In this document: positions 47,738 to 56,639 of the stretch, piece after piece
Position numbering within the stretch: position 1 is the first letter of the stretch
How the letters are laid out: every line of letters starts with the position of its first letter
Origin: Arthrobacter sp. AFG7.2
GTDB lineage: Bacteria; Actinomycetota; Actinomycetes; Actinomycetales; Micrococcaceae
Assembly: GCF_002892835.1 (NCBI RefSeq)
Contig: NZ_PJMB01000011.1
Span: forward strand, 1-64,000
Length of the DNA stretch: 64,000 bases
Direction of reading: 5' to 3'
Program-made: the position numbers and the translations under genes
Notes under the pieces: generated by a model
Database searches by the model: none
The model's input: only the letters and a program-made list of their open reading frames with translations
What the model was told of the DNA's origin: nothing

Positions 47738-48607
47738 CTAGCGCTGGGCAGCGCTGGGGGTTCCCACCGGACCCTCGCCCGATCCCAAGGGGACACCGGG
47801 GCCAAAGACAGGACCCGGCGTCGGACGTTTTGCTGTAATGCCATCGCCGGATGACTGGTTGCGGAGCCGCCGCAGCACCCACGGCACAAAGTACTGGCGT
47901 GCCCACACCAGGTCTCCCGACCGCGCTTCCCGCCAGCTGCGGGCCGGAAACGGCTTGGGCTGCAGGGGCTCCAGGGTGTGTTCCACATTCAGCGAATCCA
48001 GCACCATGGCGGCGATCGTGTGGTGGCCCAGGGGGGAGAAGTGAAGCCGGTCCTCGTCCCACATCTGCGGATCACCGAGCTGGCGGAGGGACCACATATC
48101 CGCGATGACGGCGTCGTGCCGGGCAGCGACGGTCCGCAGGTTTTCGTTGTAGATGGCCACCTTGCTGCGGATCCTGCCGAGCACGGACGTCCCGGTGTCC
48201 GGGCCGTTGAAAAGCACCACCGTGGCGCCGCCCATGGTGAGGATCTGGACCACCGAGTCGAGCTTCTCGGCGAGGGCGTCGGGATCGCCGCCCCGCCGCA
48301 GCAGGTCATTGCCGCCGGCTGAGAGGGTGACAAGGTCCGGCTTGAGCGCAAGGCACGGCGCCAGCTGCTGGTCCACGATCTGCTGCAGCAGCCGCCCGCG
48401 GACTGCGAGGTTGGCGTAGGCAAAGTCGGGCTGGGTCCGGCCCAGCTCCTCGGCCACTCGGTCTGCCCAGCCGCGGAATCCGCCCGGGCTTGAGGGCTCG
48501 GGGTCACCGATGCCCTCCGTAAAGGAATCGCCCATGGCCACATACCGGCTCCAAGGGTGGGAGCCGGCGGTCATGGACGGGGTCTCGATGGCGCTTGTGT
48601 CACTCAC
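47738..48607 (-). CDS. SGNH/GDSL-family hydrolase
   Basis: This 289-residue esterase/lipase has block I VAMGDSFTEGIGD with the nucleophile Ser, the Gly in LAVRGRLLQQI, the Asn block LSAGGNDLLRR, and block V DRLHFSPLGHH with catalytic Asp and His. No signal peptide is visible, so it is probably cytoplasmic. The C-terminal part (about 220-289) is an extra basic and Pro-rich segment. GTG 48607 is supported by a CAGGAT box 6 nt upstream. The substrate is unknown. Confidence 0.9.
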   Translation of the reverse strand: MSDTSAIETPSMTAGSHPWSRYVAMGDSFTEGIGDPEPSSPGGFRGWADRVAEELGRTQPDFAYANLAVRGRLLQQIVDQQLAPCLALKPDLVTLSAGGNDLLRRGGDPDALAEKLDSVVQILTMGGATVVLFNGPDTGTSVLGRIRSKVAIYNENLRTVAARHDAVIADMWSLRQLGDPQMWDEDRLHFSPLGHHTIAAMVLDSLNVEHTLEPLQPKPFPARSWREARSGDLVWARQYFVPWVLRRLRNQSSGDGITAKRPTPGPVFGPGVPLGSGEGPVGTPSAAQR

Positions 48608-48613
48608 GGTCCT

Positions 48614-48619
48614 ATCCTG
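48614..48619 (-). promoter_or_regulatory. leaderless-type -10 box for the SGNH gene
   Basis: CAGGAT on the minus strand lies 6 nt before GTG 48607. Confidence 0.45.
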
Positions 48620-48685
48620 CCTTTCGCTTCCCTGGCTACGCCAACGTAGGTTGTTACCTGTGGGTAACTGATATGAATGGAAACC

Positions 48686-49336
48686 ATGACTGAAGCCGAA
48701 GTATTTCCTGCCCCTGTAGTCCTGTGGTCCCATCCGGAGGACCAGCGCGACGGCAAGCCGCTGCTGGTGCTCCTGCACGGCTACGGCGCGAACGAACAGG
48801 ACCTGCTGAGCCTGGCAGACCTGCTGCCGGGCGATTTCGCCGTCGCGTCCATCAGGGCACCCATCGCCATGGGCCCCGGCTTCACCTGGTTCCCGCTCAC
48901 AGCGTCCATTAAATACTCGCTCGAGCGGGTGAAAGCGGCGTCCTCCTTCGTGCTGGAGTGGATCGATGCCATCAGGGTGGGGCATCCGTCGGTGTCCCTG
49001 CTGGGCTTCTCGATGGGGATGGCGATGGCCACCACGCTCCTGCGGCAGCGGCCCACTGACTTCGCCGCCGTCGTCGGACTTTCAGGCTTTGTGGTGGACG
49101 CCGGTGACGATCCCAGTTTCAGGGACTCCGAACTGGATGGCACGGTGCCGATGTTCTGGGGCCGGGACCAGCAGGACCCTGTGATCACTCCGGACAAGAT
49201 CGACTTCACCGTGGCCTGGCTCCGCAAGCACGTCAAGCTCACCAAAGTGCTGTACACCGGCATGTGGCACGGGATCAACCAGCAGGAGATCGGGCACGTG
49301 GGCGAGTTCCTCACCCATGAAGTGCTGAAGAAGTAG
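48686..49336 (+). CDS. phospholipase/carboxylesterase family protein
   Basis: This protein of about 216 residues has the alpha/beta-hydrolase layout of YpfH-type esterases: LLVLLHGYGANEQDLL (oxyanion region), LGFSMGMAMATTLL with the nucleophile in GFSMG, and a C-terminal GMWHGINQQE with catalytic His. It hydrolyses carboxylic or thio-esters; the natural substrate is unknown. ATG 48686 is preferred because a TATGAAT -10-like box lies 7 nt upstream; ATG 48677, three codons earlier, is possible. It is divergent from the SGNH hydrolase gene. Confidence 0.9.
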   Translation: MTEAEVFPAPVVLWSHPEDQRDGKPLLVLLHGYGANEQDLLSLADLLPGDFAVASIRAPIAMGPGFTWFPLTASIKYSLERVKAASSFVLEWIDAIRVGHPSVSLLGFSMGMAMATTLLRQRPTDFAAVVGLSGFVVDAGDDPSFRDSELDGTVPMFWGRDQQDPVITPDKIDFTVAWLRKHVKLTKVLYTGMWHGINQQEIGHVGEFLTHEVLKK

Positions 49337-49369
49337 GACGGACGACGACGACCCGTCCCTCCTGGCGCG

Positions 49370-49597
49370 TCAGCCGGCGGGCGCGACGACCTTCACGGTC
49401 TGGCCGTTGACCGTCACGGTGTCCCCGTTGTGCAGCTGGCGTCCGCGGCGGTCGTCGATCTCCCCGTTGACCTTGACCAGCCCGTTCTTGATGAGCTCCG
49501 CAGCCTCCACCCCGTCCTCCACCAGGTTGGCGAGCTTCAGGAGCTGGCCCAGGCGGATCATGCTGTCGCGGATGGTGATCTCTTCAACATTGCTCAT
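49370..49597 (-). CDS. S4-domain RNA-binding protein
   Basis: This 75-residue protein is a single S4 RNA-binding domain (IRLGQLLKLANLVEDGVEAA, then NGLVKVNGEIDDRRGRQLHN), similar to YbcJ and the small S4 proteins involved in ribosome-related quality control. It is convergent with the esterase gene and divergent from the DMT transporter, with a CATCAT box 7 nt upstream of ATG 49597. The precise RNA target is unknown. Confidence 0.9.
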   Translation of the reverse strand: MSNVEEITIRDSMIRLGQLLKLANLVEDGVEAAELIKNGLVKVNGEIDDRRGRQLHNGDTVTVNGQTVKVVAPAG

Positions 49598-49617
49598 AGA
49601 AGCAATGATGCCTGACG

Positions 49618-49623
49618 TAAGGT
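49618..49623 (+). promoter_or_regulatory. leaderless-type -10 box for the DMT gene
   Basis: TAAGGT lies 7 nt before ATG 49631 in the short divergent gap with the S4 gene. Confidence 0.5.
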
Positions 49624-49630
49624 GGATTCA

Positions 49631-50614
49631 ATGACCCACAGCCCCCGCCTGCCGCTGTTAGCAGGCCTTCCACTCGCGGTGGGCGCGGGCCTTGCCATTC
49701 CCGTCCAGGGCCGTATCAACGGGGCCCTCGGAACCCGGCTCGATGACGGCATCGCTGCTGCAGTAGTGAGCTTCAGCACAGGCCTGGCCGTGATGATCCT
49801 GATCTCACTGGTCCTGCCGCGGGGCCGGGCCGGACTTGCAAGGATCCTGCCGGCAGTCCGGAGCAGGGCGTTCCCGCCCGTCTATGTCCTGGCCGGCGGC
49901 ATTGGGGCGCTCTTTGTCTTCGCCCAGTCCTTCACGGTGGGCATCCTGGGTGTGGCACTCTTCACCGTTGCGACTGTCACCGGCCAGACTGCCAGTGGGC
50001 TGCTGGTGGACCGGCTGGGCATCGGGCCGGCCGGCCGCAAGCCCGTCACCGCCATTCGCGTCATCGGCTGCGTGTTGACCATCGCCGCCGTCGCCTGGGC
50101 AGTGTCACCCAGGTTCACGGGAACATCAGGCGCAGAGTCCGACGGCGGTCCGGCCGCCCTTCTGGTTCCGCTCCTCCTGCCGGTGGCGGCAGGTTTCCTG
50201 ATGAGCTTCCAGCAGGCCATGAACGGAACGGCCACCGTCCACTACGGCACGCCGATCGCCGCCACCCTGGTGAACTTCATCGCGGGAACCGTTGTGCTGT
50301 GGAGTGCCTACGCGGTCAAGGTCTCGGTCGCCGGACCAGGCAACCCGCTGCCGGCAGAGTGGTGGTACTACATCGGCGGCCCCATGGGATGCGTGTTCAT
50401 CGGTCTCGGCGCGCTGCTGGTCCGCAGCCTGGGCGTGCTGGTCACCGGCCTGGGCATGATTGCCGGACAGCTGCTCGGGTCGCTTGCCCTGGACGTTGTC
50501 CTGCCGGCTCCGGGCACCGTCGTGGCGCCGGCCACGGTCCTGGGCACTGTCCTGACCCTCGCCGCCATCATCCTGGCCACCCTGCCGTGGCCGCGGGGCG
50601 CCCTCCGGAGATGA
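49631..50614 (+). CDS. DMT-family (YdcZ/DUF606-type) transporter
   Basis: This 327-residue protein has ten predicted membrane helices arranged as two DUF606 repeats, each opening with an IPVQGRINGALGTRL- or FQQAMNGTATVHYGTP-like segment (about residues 22-40 and 195-215). It belongs to the drug/metabolite transporter superfamily; substrates are unknown. ATG 49631 is chosen on the TAAGGT leaderless box; a GTG 9 nt upstream is the alternative. Confidence 0.88.
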   Translation: MTHSPRLPLLAGLPLAVGAGLAIPVQGRINGALGTRLDDGIAAAVVSFSTGLAVMILISLVLPRGRAGLARILPAVRSRAFPPVYVLAGGIGALFVFAQSFTVGILGVALFTVATVTGQTASGLLVDRLGIGPAGRKPVTAIRVIGCVLTIAAVAWAVSPRFTGTSGAESDGGPAALLVPLLLPVAAGFLMSFQQAMNGTATVHYGTPIAATLVNFIAGTVVLWSAYAVKVSVAGPGNPLPAEWWYYIGGPMGCVFIGLGALLVRSLGVLVTGLGMIAGQLLGSLALDVVLPAPGTVVAPATVLGTVLTLAAIILATLPWPRGALRR

Positions 50615-50772
50615 CTCCGGGCAGGCAGGCACCGGTAGGCTAGGACACGCAGCTTTTTTGCATCCACCTTCATCCGCCCCTCCCGGCAGCCAACGGCTTA
50701 CCCCTGCGGCGCCCCGGGGCCTGAACACCGCGGACCGCACCCAGCGGCCCTGTAGAAATTGGAGTTACCCCC

Positions 50773-52158
50773 ATGGCAGCAAAATCCGTTCTCGACCAGG
50801 TCATCTCCCTCTCCAAGCGCAGGGGATTCGTGTTCCAGGCCGGTGAGATCTACGGAGGTTCGCGCTCTGCCTGGGACTACGGGCCCCTTGGTGCCGAACT
50901 GAAGGAGAACATCAAGCGCCAGTGGTGGCAGTCCATGGTCCGCGGCCGCGAGGACGTGGTGGGCCTGGATTCCTCGGTCATCCTGCCCCGCCAGGTATGG
51001 GAAGCCTCCGGCCACGTCGACGTCTTCTCTGACCCGCTGGTGGAATGCCTCTCCTGCCATAAGCGCTACCGCGCGGACCACCTTGAGGAAGAGTACGAGG
51101 AAAAGAAGGGCCGCCCCGCCGAGAACGGGCTGAAGGATATTGCCTGCGCCAACTGCGGCACCCGCGGACAGTGGACCGAGCCGCAGGAATTCTCCGGCCT
51201 GCTCAAGACCTACCTTGGCCCCGTTGCCAGCGAAGAGGGCCTGCACTACCTCCGCCCGGAAACGGCACAGGGCATCTTCGTGAACTTCAGCAACGTCCTC
51301 ACCACGTCCCGGAAGAAGCCGCCCTTCGGCATCGGCCAGATCGGCAAGTCCTTCCGTAACGAGATCACGCCGGGCAACTTCATCTTCCGCACGCGTGAGT
51401 TCGAACAGATGGAGATGGAATTCTTCGTCGAGCCCGGCACGGATGAAGAGTGGCACCAGTACTGGATGAAGGAACGCATGGCCTGGTACACCGGCCTGGG
51501 CATCCGCGAGGAGAACCTGCGCTTCTTCGAGCACCCGCAGGAAAAGCTCAGCCACTACTCCAAGGGCACCACGGACATCGAGTACCGCTTCGGTTTCCAG
51601 GGCTCCGAGTGGGGCGAGCTGGAAGGCATCGCCAACCGCACCGACTTTGACCTCTCCACGCACGCCAAGGCCTCCGGCACGGACCTGAGCTACTTCAACC
51701 AGGCCACCAACGAGCGCTACACCCCGTACGTGATCGAGCCCGCCGCAGGCCTGACCCGTTCCTTCATGGCGTTCCTGGTGGACGCCTACACGGAGGACGA
51801 GGCCCCCAACGCCAAGGGCGGCGTGGATGTCCGCACGGTCCTGAAGCTGGATCCGCGCCTGGCCCCGGTCAAGGCCGCAGTGCTGCCGCTGAGCCGCAAC
51901 GAGGACCTGTCCCCGAAAGCCAAGGACCTCGGCGCCCGGCTGCGCAGGAACTGGAACATCGACTTTGACGACGCCGGCGCCATTGGCCGCCGCTACCGCC
52001 GCCAGGACGAAATCGGGACACCTTTCTGCATCACCGTGGACTTCGACACCCTCGAGGACCAGGCCGTGACCATCCGCGAGCGGGACACCATGAGCCAGGA
52101 ACGCGTGTCCCTGGACAAGGTGGAAGGCTACCTGGCCGCCCGCCTGATCGGCGCCTAG
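50773..52158 (+). CDS. glyS: glycine-tRNA ligase (dimeric class II type)
   Basis: This 461-residue single-chain alpha2-type glycyl-tRNA synthetase charges tRNA-Gly. It has the N-terminal [20 protein letters not shown], motif 1 region [19 protein letters not shown], a CLSCH...CANCG zinc-binding insertion, motif 2 [19 protein letters not shown] and motif 3 near the C-terminus ([12 protein letters not shown] precedes the anticodon-binding domain). It heads the glyS-to-dnaG region. The next gene starts 2 nt after its stop. Confidence 0.97.
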   Translation: MAAKSVLDQVISLSKRRGFVFQAGEIYGGSRSAWDYGPLGAELKENIKRQWWQSMVRGREDVVGLDSSVILPRQVWEASGHVDVFSDPLVECLSCHKRYRADHLEEEYEEKKGRPAENGLKDIACANCGTRGQWTEPQEFSGLLKTYLGPVASEEGLHYLRPETAQGIFVNFSNVLTTSRKKPPFGIGQIGKSFRNEITPGNFIFRTREFEQMEMEFFVEPGTDEEWHQYWMKERMAWYTGLGIREENLRFFEHPQEKLSHYSKGTTDIEYRFGFQGSEWGELEGIANRTDFDLSTHAKASGTDLSYFNQATNERYTPYVIEPAAGLTRSFMAFLVDAYTEDEAPNAKGGVDVRTVLKLDPRLAPVKAAVLPLSRNEDLSPKAKDLGARLRRNWNIDFDDAGAIGRRYRRQDEIGTPFCITVDFDTLEDQAVTIRERDTMSQERVSLDKVEGYLAARLIGA

Positions 52159-52160
52159 CC

Positions 52161-53195
52161 ATGGCCATCGAATACCGTGAGTGGCGCGAGGGCGACGACC
52201 TGGCGCTGCTGGAAATCTGGGGCGGCCCCGAGACGCAGCAGGCCCGGCAGTTCCGCGGCGCCCTGACGTTGTCTTCCGCCGGGACCAACGGCACGCCGTG
52301 GCGGCGCTGCATTGTGGCGGAGGACGTCATCGACGGCGTCGGCATTCCCGTCGCCGCCGGCGTCGTCTATGAGGCATCCCTGCATCCGGAGCGGCTCTGG
52401 GCGTACATCGAAGTGGCGCGGGACCACCGGCGCTCCGGTATCGGCGCCACGCTCCTGGCCATGCTGCGCCGCGAAGCTGAACACTCGCCGTCGGGCGTCA
52501 CCAGGCTCCGCGCCAAGGTGGAGCCGGGCACCCCCGGTGCCGCCTTTGCGGAGGCTTTCGAACTGGAGCCCATCCAGCGTTCCCGCCTGGTGGTCGTTGA
52601 GCCCGGTGCCCTGAAACTTCCAGTCTTTCCCACCACGGACGACGGCGGTGGGCCGGCAAATGATGAAAACGCTGGCTCCGACGTCGTGATGGACCTGGCA
52701 ACAGGTTCCGTGGAACTGACCGATGTTGTCGGCAGGTACTACTCCGCCATCCACGGCTGGGACTCTCCGGGCGCGCTGTCGGTGGGCCAGGTGCAGAAGC
52801 TGTTCCTGGACGACCTGACCGGCGCCCACGGCGCCATCGTCCTCCGCGCCCGGCCTGAGTCGGCGTTCGGGGCGGGCGTTGCTCCCAGCAAGAAGGGCCG
52901 GATCCGGGCCTTCGCCGTGAGCTATGCCGCGCCTGCGGACCCGGATGCGGCACCTGGCCAGGACGATGCCGGGCCGGAAACACCCACGGACGTGTTCGTC
53001 GGCCACGAGCCCGGCCTCGCCGCGGATGACGCCGCTGAAGCCGTCCGCGACATGCTCTCGCTGATCGCGTACCAGCACCCCGTGATGCTGGAACTGGACG
53101 ATTCGATGACAGCCCTGCGCGCCGCCGTCGAGCCCCTGCTGGAAAGCGGCAAGGCACGCCAGGTGGGCGCGGAGACCCTGGTGGTCTCGGACTAG
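52161..53195 (+). CDS. GNAT-family protein with two acetyltransferase-like halves
   Basis: This 344-residue protein begins 2 nt after glyS and is surely cotranscribed. The first half (about 1-155) is a normal GNAT with acetyl-CoA motif AYIEVARDHRRSGIGATLLA. The second half (about 180-344) resembles a degenerate GNAT domain (VSYAAP..., EAVRDMLSLIAYQHPVMLEL) without a clear CoA loop. Two-domain GNATs include MshD of mycothiol synthesis, but this one lacks an obvious link. The substrate is unknown. Confidence 0.85.
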   Translation: MAIEYREWREGDDLALLEIWGGPETQQARQFRGALTLSSAGTNGTPWRRCIVAEDVIDGVGIPVAAGVVYEASLHPERLWAYIEVARDHRRSGIGATLLAMLRREAEHSPSGVTRLRAKVEPGTPGAAFAEAFELEPIQRSRLVVVEPGALKLPVFPTTDDGGGPANDENAGSDVVMDLATGSVELTDVVGRYYSAIHGWDSPGALSVGQVQKLFLDDLTGAHGAIVLRARPESAFGAGVAPSKKGRIRAFAVSYAAPADPDAAPGQDDAGPETPTDVFVGHEPGLAADDAAEAVRDMLSLIAYQHPVMLELDDSMTALRAAVEPLLESGKARQVGAETLVVSD

Positions 53196-53283
53196 GCTCG
53201 CGGTCCGCCGCATCCGGCCCCGCCCCCGTGGTTAGCGCCAGGTGACCGTTGAAGTGAACAACGGCATTTGGCGCTTCCTCGTG

Positions 53284-54102
53284 TCAGCGGGGATTGCGAC
53301 GGCGGTCCCTGGCGGCGTCCTGCGCGTCGAGTACCTGCCGCTCAGGTTCGGACGGAGCGTTGCCGCCCGCCTTTGCAGGCATCCACCAGGCGCGCGGTTC
53401 CGGAATCAGCGGGAGGCTGGACATGCACCGCTCCACCCCGTCCTGGAGCCGGGCGCGGAGTTCAGCGGTGGCCTTCCCGGCGTTGACGCCCGTTGGGAAC
53501 GTGAGCGGCTCACCTATGTGGACCCGGACGGGCGCCCGCCAGGTCCTCCGAGGAGAGAAGCCGTGGCCACGGGTCAGGATCCGGTGGGCACCCCAAACAG
53601 AGACAGGGATAACCGGAACCCCGGCTTCCGCCGCCATTCGGACCGCCCCGGTCTTGCATTCGCGGACCGTGAAACTGCGGCTCACTCCTGCTTCCGGGAA
53701 CACCGCAAGGTACTCGCCGGCACGCAGCTTTGCCACCGCTGCATCGTACGCGTGCCCGCGGTCCGTGTACCCCACCACCACCTGCCCCGTGGCACTGATG
53801 GCCGGCCCCGCAAGCCAATGGTCGGCTGCGCCCTGGTGGACCAGGAACCTCAACTGGGCGCGGCTATGCTTCCACAGCAGGAGTTCGGCAGCCGCAAAGT
53901 CCAGGTAGCCAAAGTGCGTGATGGCGAAAACTGCCCCGCTGCCCGGAACCGCAGCCCTGGACGCGCTTTCCTGCTGTACCGCGGACGGCAGGTGTTCCTC
54001 TCCGCTGGTGATGAGCCGGATCCGGAAGCTCCACCGGAGTAACAGTCCAATGCGGACCAACAGCCGGTAGAAAGAGTCATTGGATGCGGGGCGCCACGGC
54101 AT
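53284..54102 (-). CDS. 1-acyl-sn-glycerol-3-phosphate acyltransferase family (PlsC-like)
   Basis: This 272-residue protein has acyltransferase motif I as THFGYLDF (H-x4-D) and motif III as VFPEAGVSRSFT. Motif IV-like sequence follows (VPVIPVSVWGAHRILTRG). Family members acylate lysophosphatidic acid or related acceptors in membrane lipid synthesis. The Gly of the canonical FPEGTRS is Ala-Gly here (PEAGVS), so it is a divergent subgroup. It starts 8 nt after the alpha/beta hydrolase stop, forming a two-gene minus-strand operon. Confidence 0.87.
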   Translation of the reverse strand: MPWRPASNDSFYRLLVRIGLLLRWSFRIRLITSGEEHLPSAVQQESASRAAVPGSGAVFAITHFGYLDFAAAELLLWKHSRAQLRFLVHQGAADHWLAGPAISATGQVVVGYTDRGHAYDAAVAKLRAGEYLAVFPEAGVSRSFTVRECKTGAVRMAAEAGVPVIPVSVWGAHRILTRGHGFSPRRTWRAPVRVHIGEPLTFPTGVNAGKATAELRARLQDGVERCMSSLPLIPEPRAWWMPAKAGGNAPSEPERQVLDAQDAARDRRRNPR

Positions 54103-54110
54103 CGAGGCTC

Positions 54111-54866
54111 CTACAGCGTCACCTGGACGGCTGATTCGGGGAGCAGCCGGGCGAAGTCCGCGGGCAGCGGCAGCTCAGTTCCGCTGCTCTCGGCGAAGGC
54201 CTTCATCACGAAGCCTGTCGTGAGCGTCTGCCACAGCCTGATTTTGCGGAGCATAAAGTGGCCTGCCCCTTTGAGCGCCACGTACTGCATGCTGGCAGCG
54301 TCTGCCGAAGCGCGGTGCGCAAACAGCAGCGACGCAGACGGGCTGGTCCACCTGTCCGTGGTGCCGTGGACGATCAACACCTTGCGGCCGGCCACGCCGG
54401 CGGCGGGAGTTCCCGGGCTGAGCCAGGGAGCGAGGGCGACGACGGCCTCCACGCCGGGGTGGTCCGCGGCGCAGAGGGCGGTCAGCCCGCCCATGGAATG
54501 GCCCACCAGGAAGACCGGCACTCCCGGGTGCTTCTCCTGGATTTGGGCAAGGGCCCAGCGGGCGTCCTGCAAAGGGGACATGTCCGCCCCGTTCCACCCC
54601 CTGACACTGTTCCGCAGGGACCACACAGCCAGCCCGTGCTTCCGGCCGGCGCGGTGCAGGTGCCAGGCGAACGGAACCATCCGTGCCGGGCTCAAGTGCT
54701 TTGCCTCCACCGGTTCACGGCTTTGCGACTTGCCGCCGTGCAGCACCAGGGCAACTCCCCGGGCGGGAACCGCTGGATCAAGGACGCTGAGTACCGCCTT
54801 TCCGCCAGTGCCGGGCACTTCCGATGGACGCGATCCGCTGTTTTCCCCACTATTGCTGTTGGCCAT
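54111..54866 (-). CDS. alpha/beta hydrolase family protein
   Basis: This 251-residue protein starts at ATG 54866 with a GGGAGGAACC ribosome site. It has an oxyanion segment ALVLHGGKSQSRE, the nucleophile elbow FLVGHSMGGLTALC, an Asp region IVHGTTDRWTSPSAS, and a final His in LKGAGHFMLRK. A short polar N-terminus precedes the fold and no clear export signal is seen. Pairing with a PlsC-like acyltransferase suggests lipid or acyl-ester metabolism, an inference only. Confidence 0.88.
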   Translation of the reverse strand: MANSNSGENSGSRPSEVPGTGGKAVLSVLDPAVPARGVALVLHGGKSQSREPVEAKHLSPARMVPFAWHLHRAGRKHGLAVWSLRNSVRGWNGADMSPLQDARWALAQIQEKHPGVPVFLVGHSMGGLTALCAADHPGVEAVVALAPWLSPGTPAAGVAGRKVLIVHGTTDRWTSPSASLLFAHRASADAASMQYVALKGAGHFMLRKIRLWQTLTTGFVMKAFAESSGTELPLPADFARLLPESAVQVTL

Positions 54867-54952
54867 GCCTGGTTCCTCCCCGTCCCGCGACGATCCATTT
54901 ATCAACCCTAAGGTGCCGGACGTAGAGTTCAATCCATGAGGTTCTACTGCTG

Positions 54953-56593
54953 ATGGGGTCCGGTCACTCCCACGCTTCCACAGGTCATTCGGAGCCGACG
55001 CCTCAAGCGATGGCAGCCCGGCGAAAAGCAAACCGCATCCTCGCGGCGGTGCTGATCCCATTGACGCTGCTGACCCTTGCGGGGATGGCAATGCTGTGGC
55101 CCTCGGGCAGCAAGGAGGGCATCTCCCTGGCCAACCCCTACTCTGCCGCGCCCGGCGTCACTTTCGACACCGGCACCATCCAAAGCGTGGTGACGGAAAA
55201 CTGCATGCAGGGCGTGGCCCAGCAGGGCCAGAACCAGCAGGGCCAGGCCGGCGAAGGCCAAAGCGACCAGGCCCAGGGCCAGCAAAGCCAGCAGGGGTCC
55301 GACTGCAGCTTTGCCTTCACGGAACCGGACAAGGGCGGAAGCCCGGTCAAGGTTGTCATCAACCCGGACGTCGCAAAGTCCCACGGCGTGAAGCCGGGAG
55401 ACCAGATCCGTTACCTGAACCTCTCCAACGCGCCAGGGGCAGCCGCTTCCCAGGGTTCGCCCGCCTTCATCTTCGTGGACTTCGTCCGGACCCTGCCGAT
55501 AGTCCTGCTCGCACTGCTGTACGCGGCGGTGGTGATCGCGGTGGCCCGCTGGCGGGGCCTCCGCGCCCTGGTCGGGCTGGTGGGCGCCTACTTCGTGCTG
55601 GCCAGCTTCATGCTTCCCGGGCTGGTGGAGGGCAAACCGCCGCTCCTGCTGGCGCTGGTGGGATCCACGGTGATCATGATCGGGGTCCTGTACTTCGCCC
55701 ACGGTTTCTCGGCGCGGACCTCCACCGCGCTCCTGGGCACCATGTTCGGGCTGGGGATTACGGCGCTTCTGGCCGCCTGGGCAACCGGCGCCGCGAATCT
55801 CGCCGGGGTGGGAAACCACGAGGCAACCACCCTGGTGAATACTTCCGCAAACATCTCCATTTCAGGCGTCATCCTGTGCGGTCTCATCATCTCCGGACTG
55901 GGCGTCCTGAACGACGTGACCATCACCCAGTCCTCCGCCGTGTGGGAGCTGTATGAGCTGGCGCCGGGCAGCAGCGCCCGGAAGCTGTTCACCTCAGCCA
56001 TGCGCATTGGCCGCGACCACATCGCCTCCACCGTCTACACCATCGCCTTCGCCTACGCGGGTGCAGCCCTGCCCATCCTCATCATCGTGATGCTGTACGA
56101 CCGGCCGCTCGCGGACACACTCACCAGTGCGGAGCTGTCCGAAGAAGTTATCCGGACCCTGGTGGGTTCCATTGGCCTGGTTCTGGCAATTCCGGTCACC
56201 ACGCTGATCGCAGTGCTGGTGGTCAAGGCCACCGGCCTGCGGGCAGGCACCACGGGTGTTCCGGGAGGTGTCCCGGGCGCGCAGGTGCCGGCCGAAGCAG
56301 AAGGAAGCAGCCAGGGCCGGACGGGTTCATGGCGGCGTTCCTCCGGGCGGTTGGCGGACGCGGACGACGGCGGGCGGCGGCTTTCGCCCGGGGCCTCCCA
56401 AGCAGGGGGCAGCACCGCACAGGGCACCAGCGCACAGGGCACCAGCGGACAGGACACCAGCCCGGGGGAGCCAGGGGTGGAGGATACCGGTTCGCTGGCT
56501 GCTGCCGCCCTCACCCGGAGGGCACGCCTTGCCGGCGGGGAAGCTGACGACGCACCGCCCACCAGGCGAGGGCGCAGGGCTGACCGCCGCTGA
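54953..56593 (+). CDS. YibE/F-family membrane protein with Gln/Gly insert
   Basis: This 546-residue protein has an N-terminal helix (about 28-52), an extracytoplasmic region, seven or so helices of the YibE/F family (about 175-430; GLRALVGLVGAYFVLASFML, GVLNDVTITQSSAVWEL) and a long charged tail. The extracytoplasmic part holds a Gln/Gly-rich low-complexity loop (about residues 89-115) between two cysteines. The tail carries three near-copies of GTSAQ. The family is widespread but uncharacterised. It is divergent from the hydrolase gene and lies 46 nt before dusB. Confidence 0.87.
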   Translation: MGSGHSHASTGHSEPTPQAMAARRKANRILAAVLIPLTLLTLAGMAMLWPSGSKEGISLANPYSAAPGVTFDTGTIQSVVTENCMQGVAQQGQNQQGQAGEGQSDQAQGQQSQQGSDCSFAFTEPDKGGSPVKVVINPDVAKSHGVKPGDQIRYLNLSNAPGAAASQGSPAFIFVDFVRTLPIVLLALLYAAVVIAVARWRGLRALVGLVGAYFVLASFMLPGLVEGKPPLLLALVGSTVIMIGVLYFAHGFSARTSTALLGTMFGLGITALLAAWATGAANLAGVGNHEATTLVNTSANISISGVILCGLIISGLGVLNDVTITQSSAVWELYELAPGSSARKLFTSAMRIGRDHIASTVYTIAFAYAGAALPILIIVMLYDRPLADTLTSAELSEEVIRTLVGSIGLVLAIPVTTLIAVLVVKATGLRAGTTGVPGGVPGAQVPAEAEGSSQGRTGSWRRSSGRLADADDGGRRLSPGASQAGGSTAQGTSAQGTSGQDTSPGEPGVEDTGSLAAAALTRRARLAGGEADDAPPTRRGRRADRR

Positions 56594-56627
56594 CAACCTG
56601 GGGGCACGCCGATTTGCCCGGCTTTGC

Positions 56628-56633
56628 AACAAT
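56628..56633 (+). promoter_or_regulatory. leaderless-type -10 box for dusB
   Basis: AACAAT lies 6 nt before the GTG start at 56640. Confidence 0.45.
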
Positions 56634-56639
56634 GGACAG

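Noticed and set aside
49336..49358. Short GGACGG/CCGTCC hairpin between the esterase and S4 genes
   Set aside because: The 6-bp stem with an 11-nt loop is too weak to call a terminator.
56256..56639. N-terminal extension of dusB into the YibE/F gene
   Set aside because: The extra residues have no Dus similarity; GTG 56640 with a leaderless box gives the normal N-terminus.
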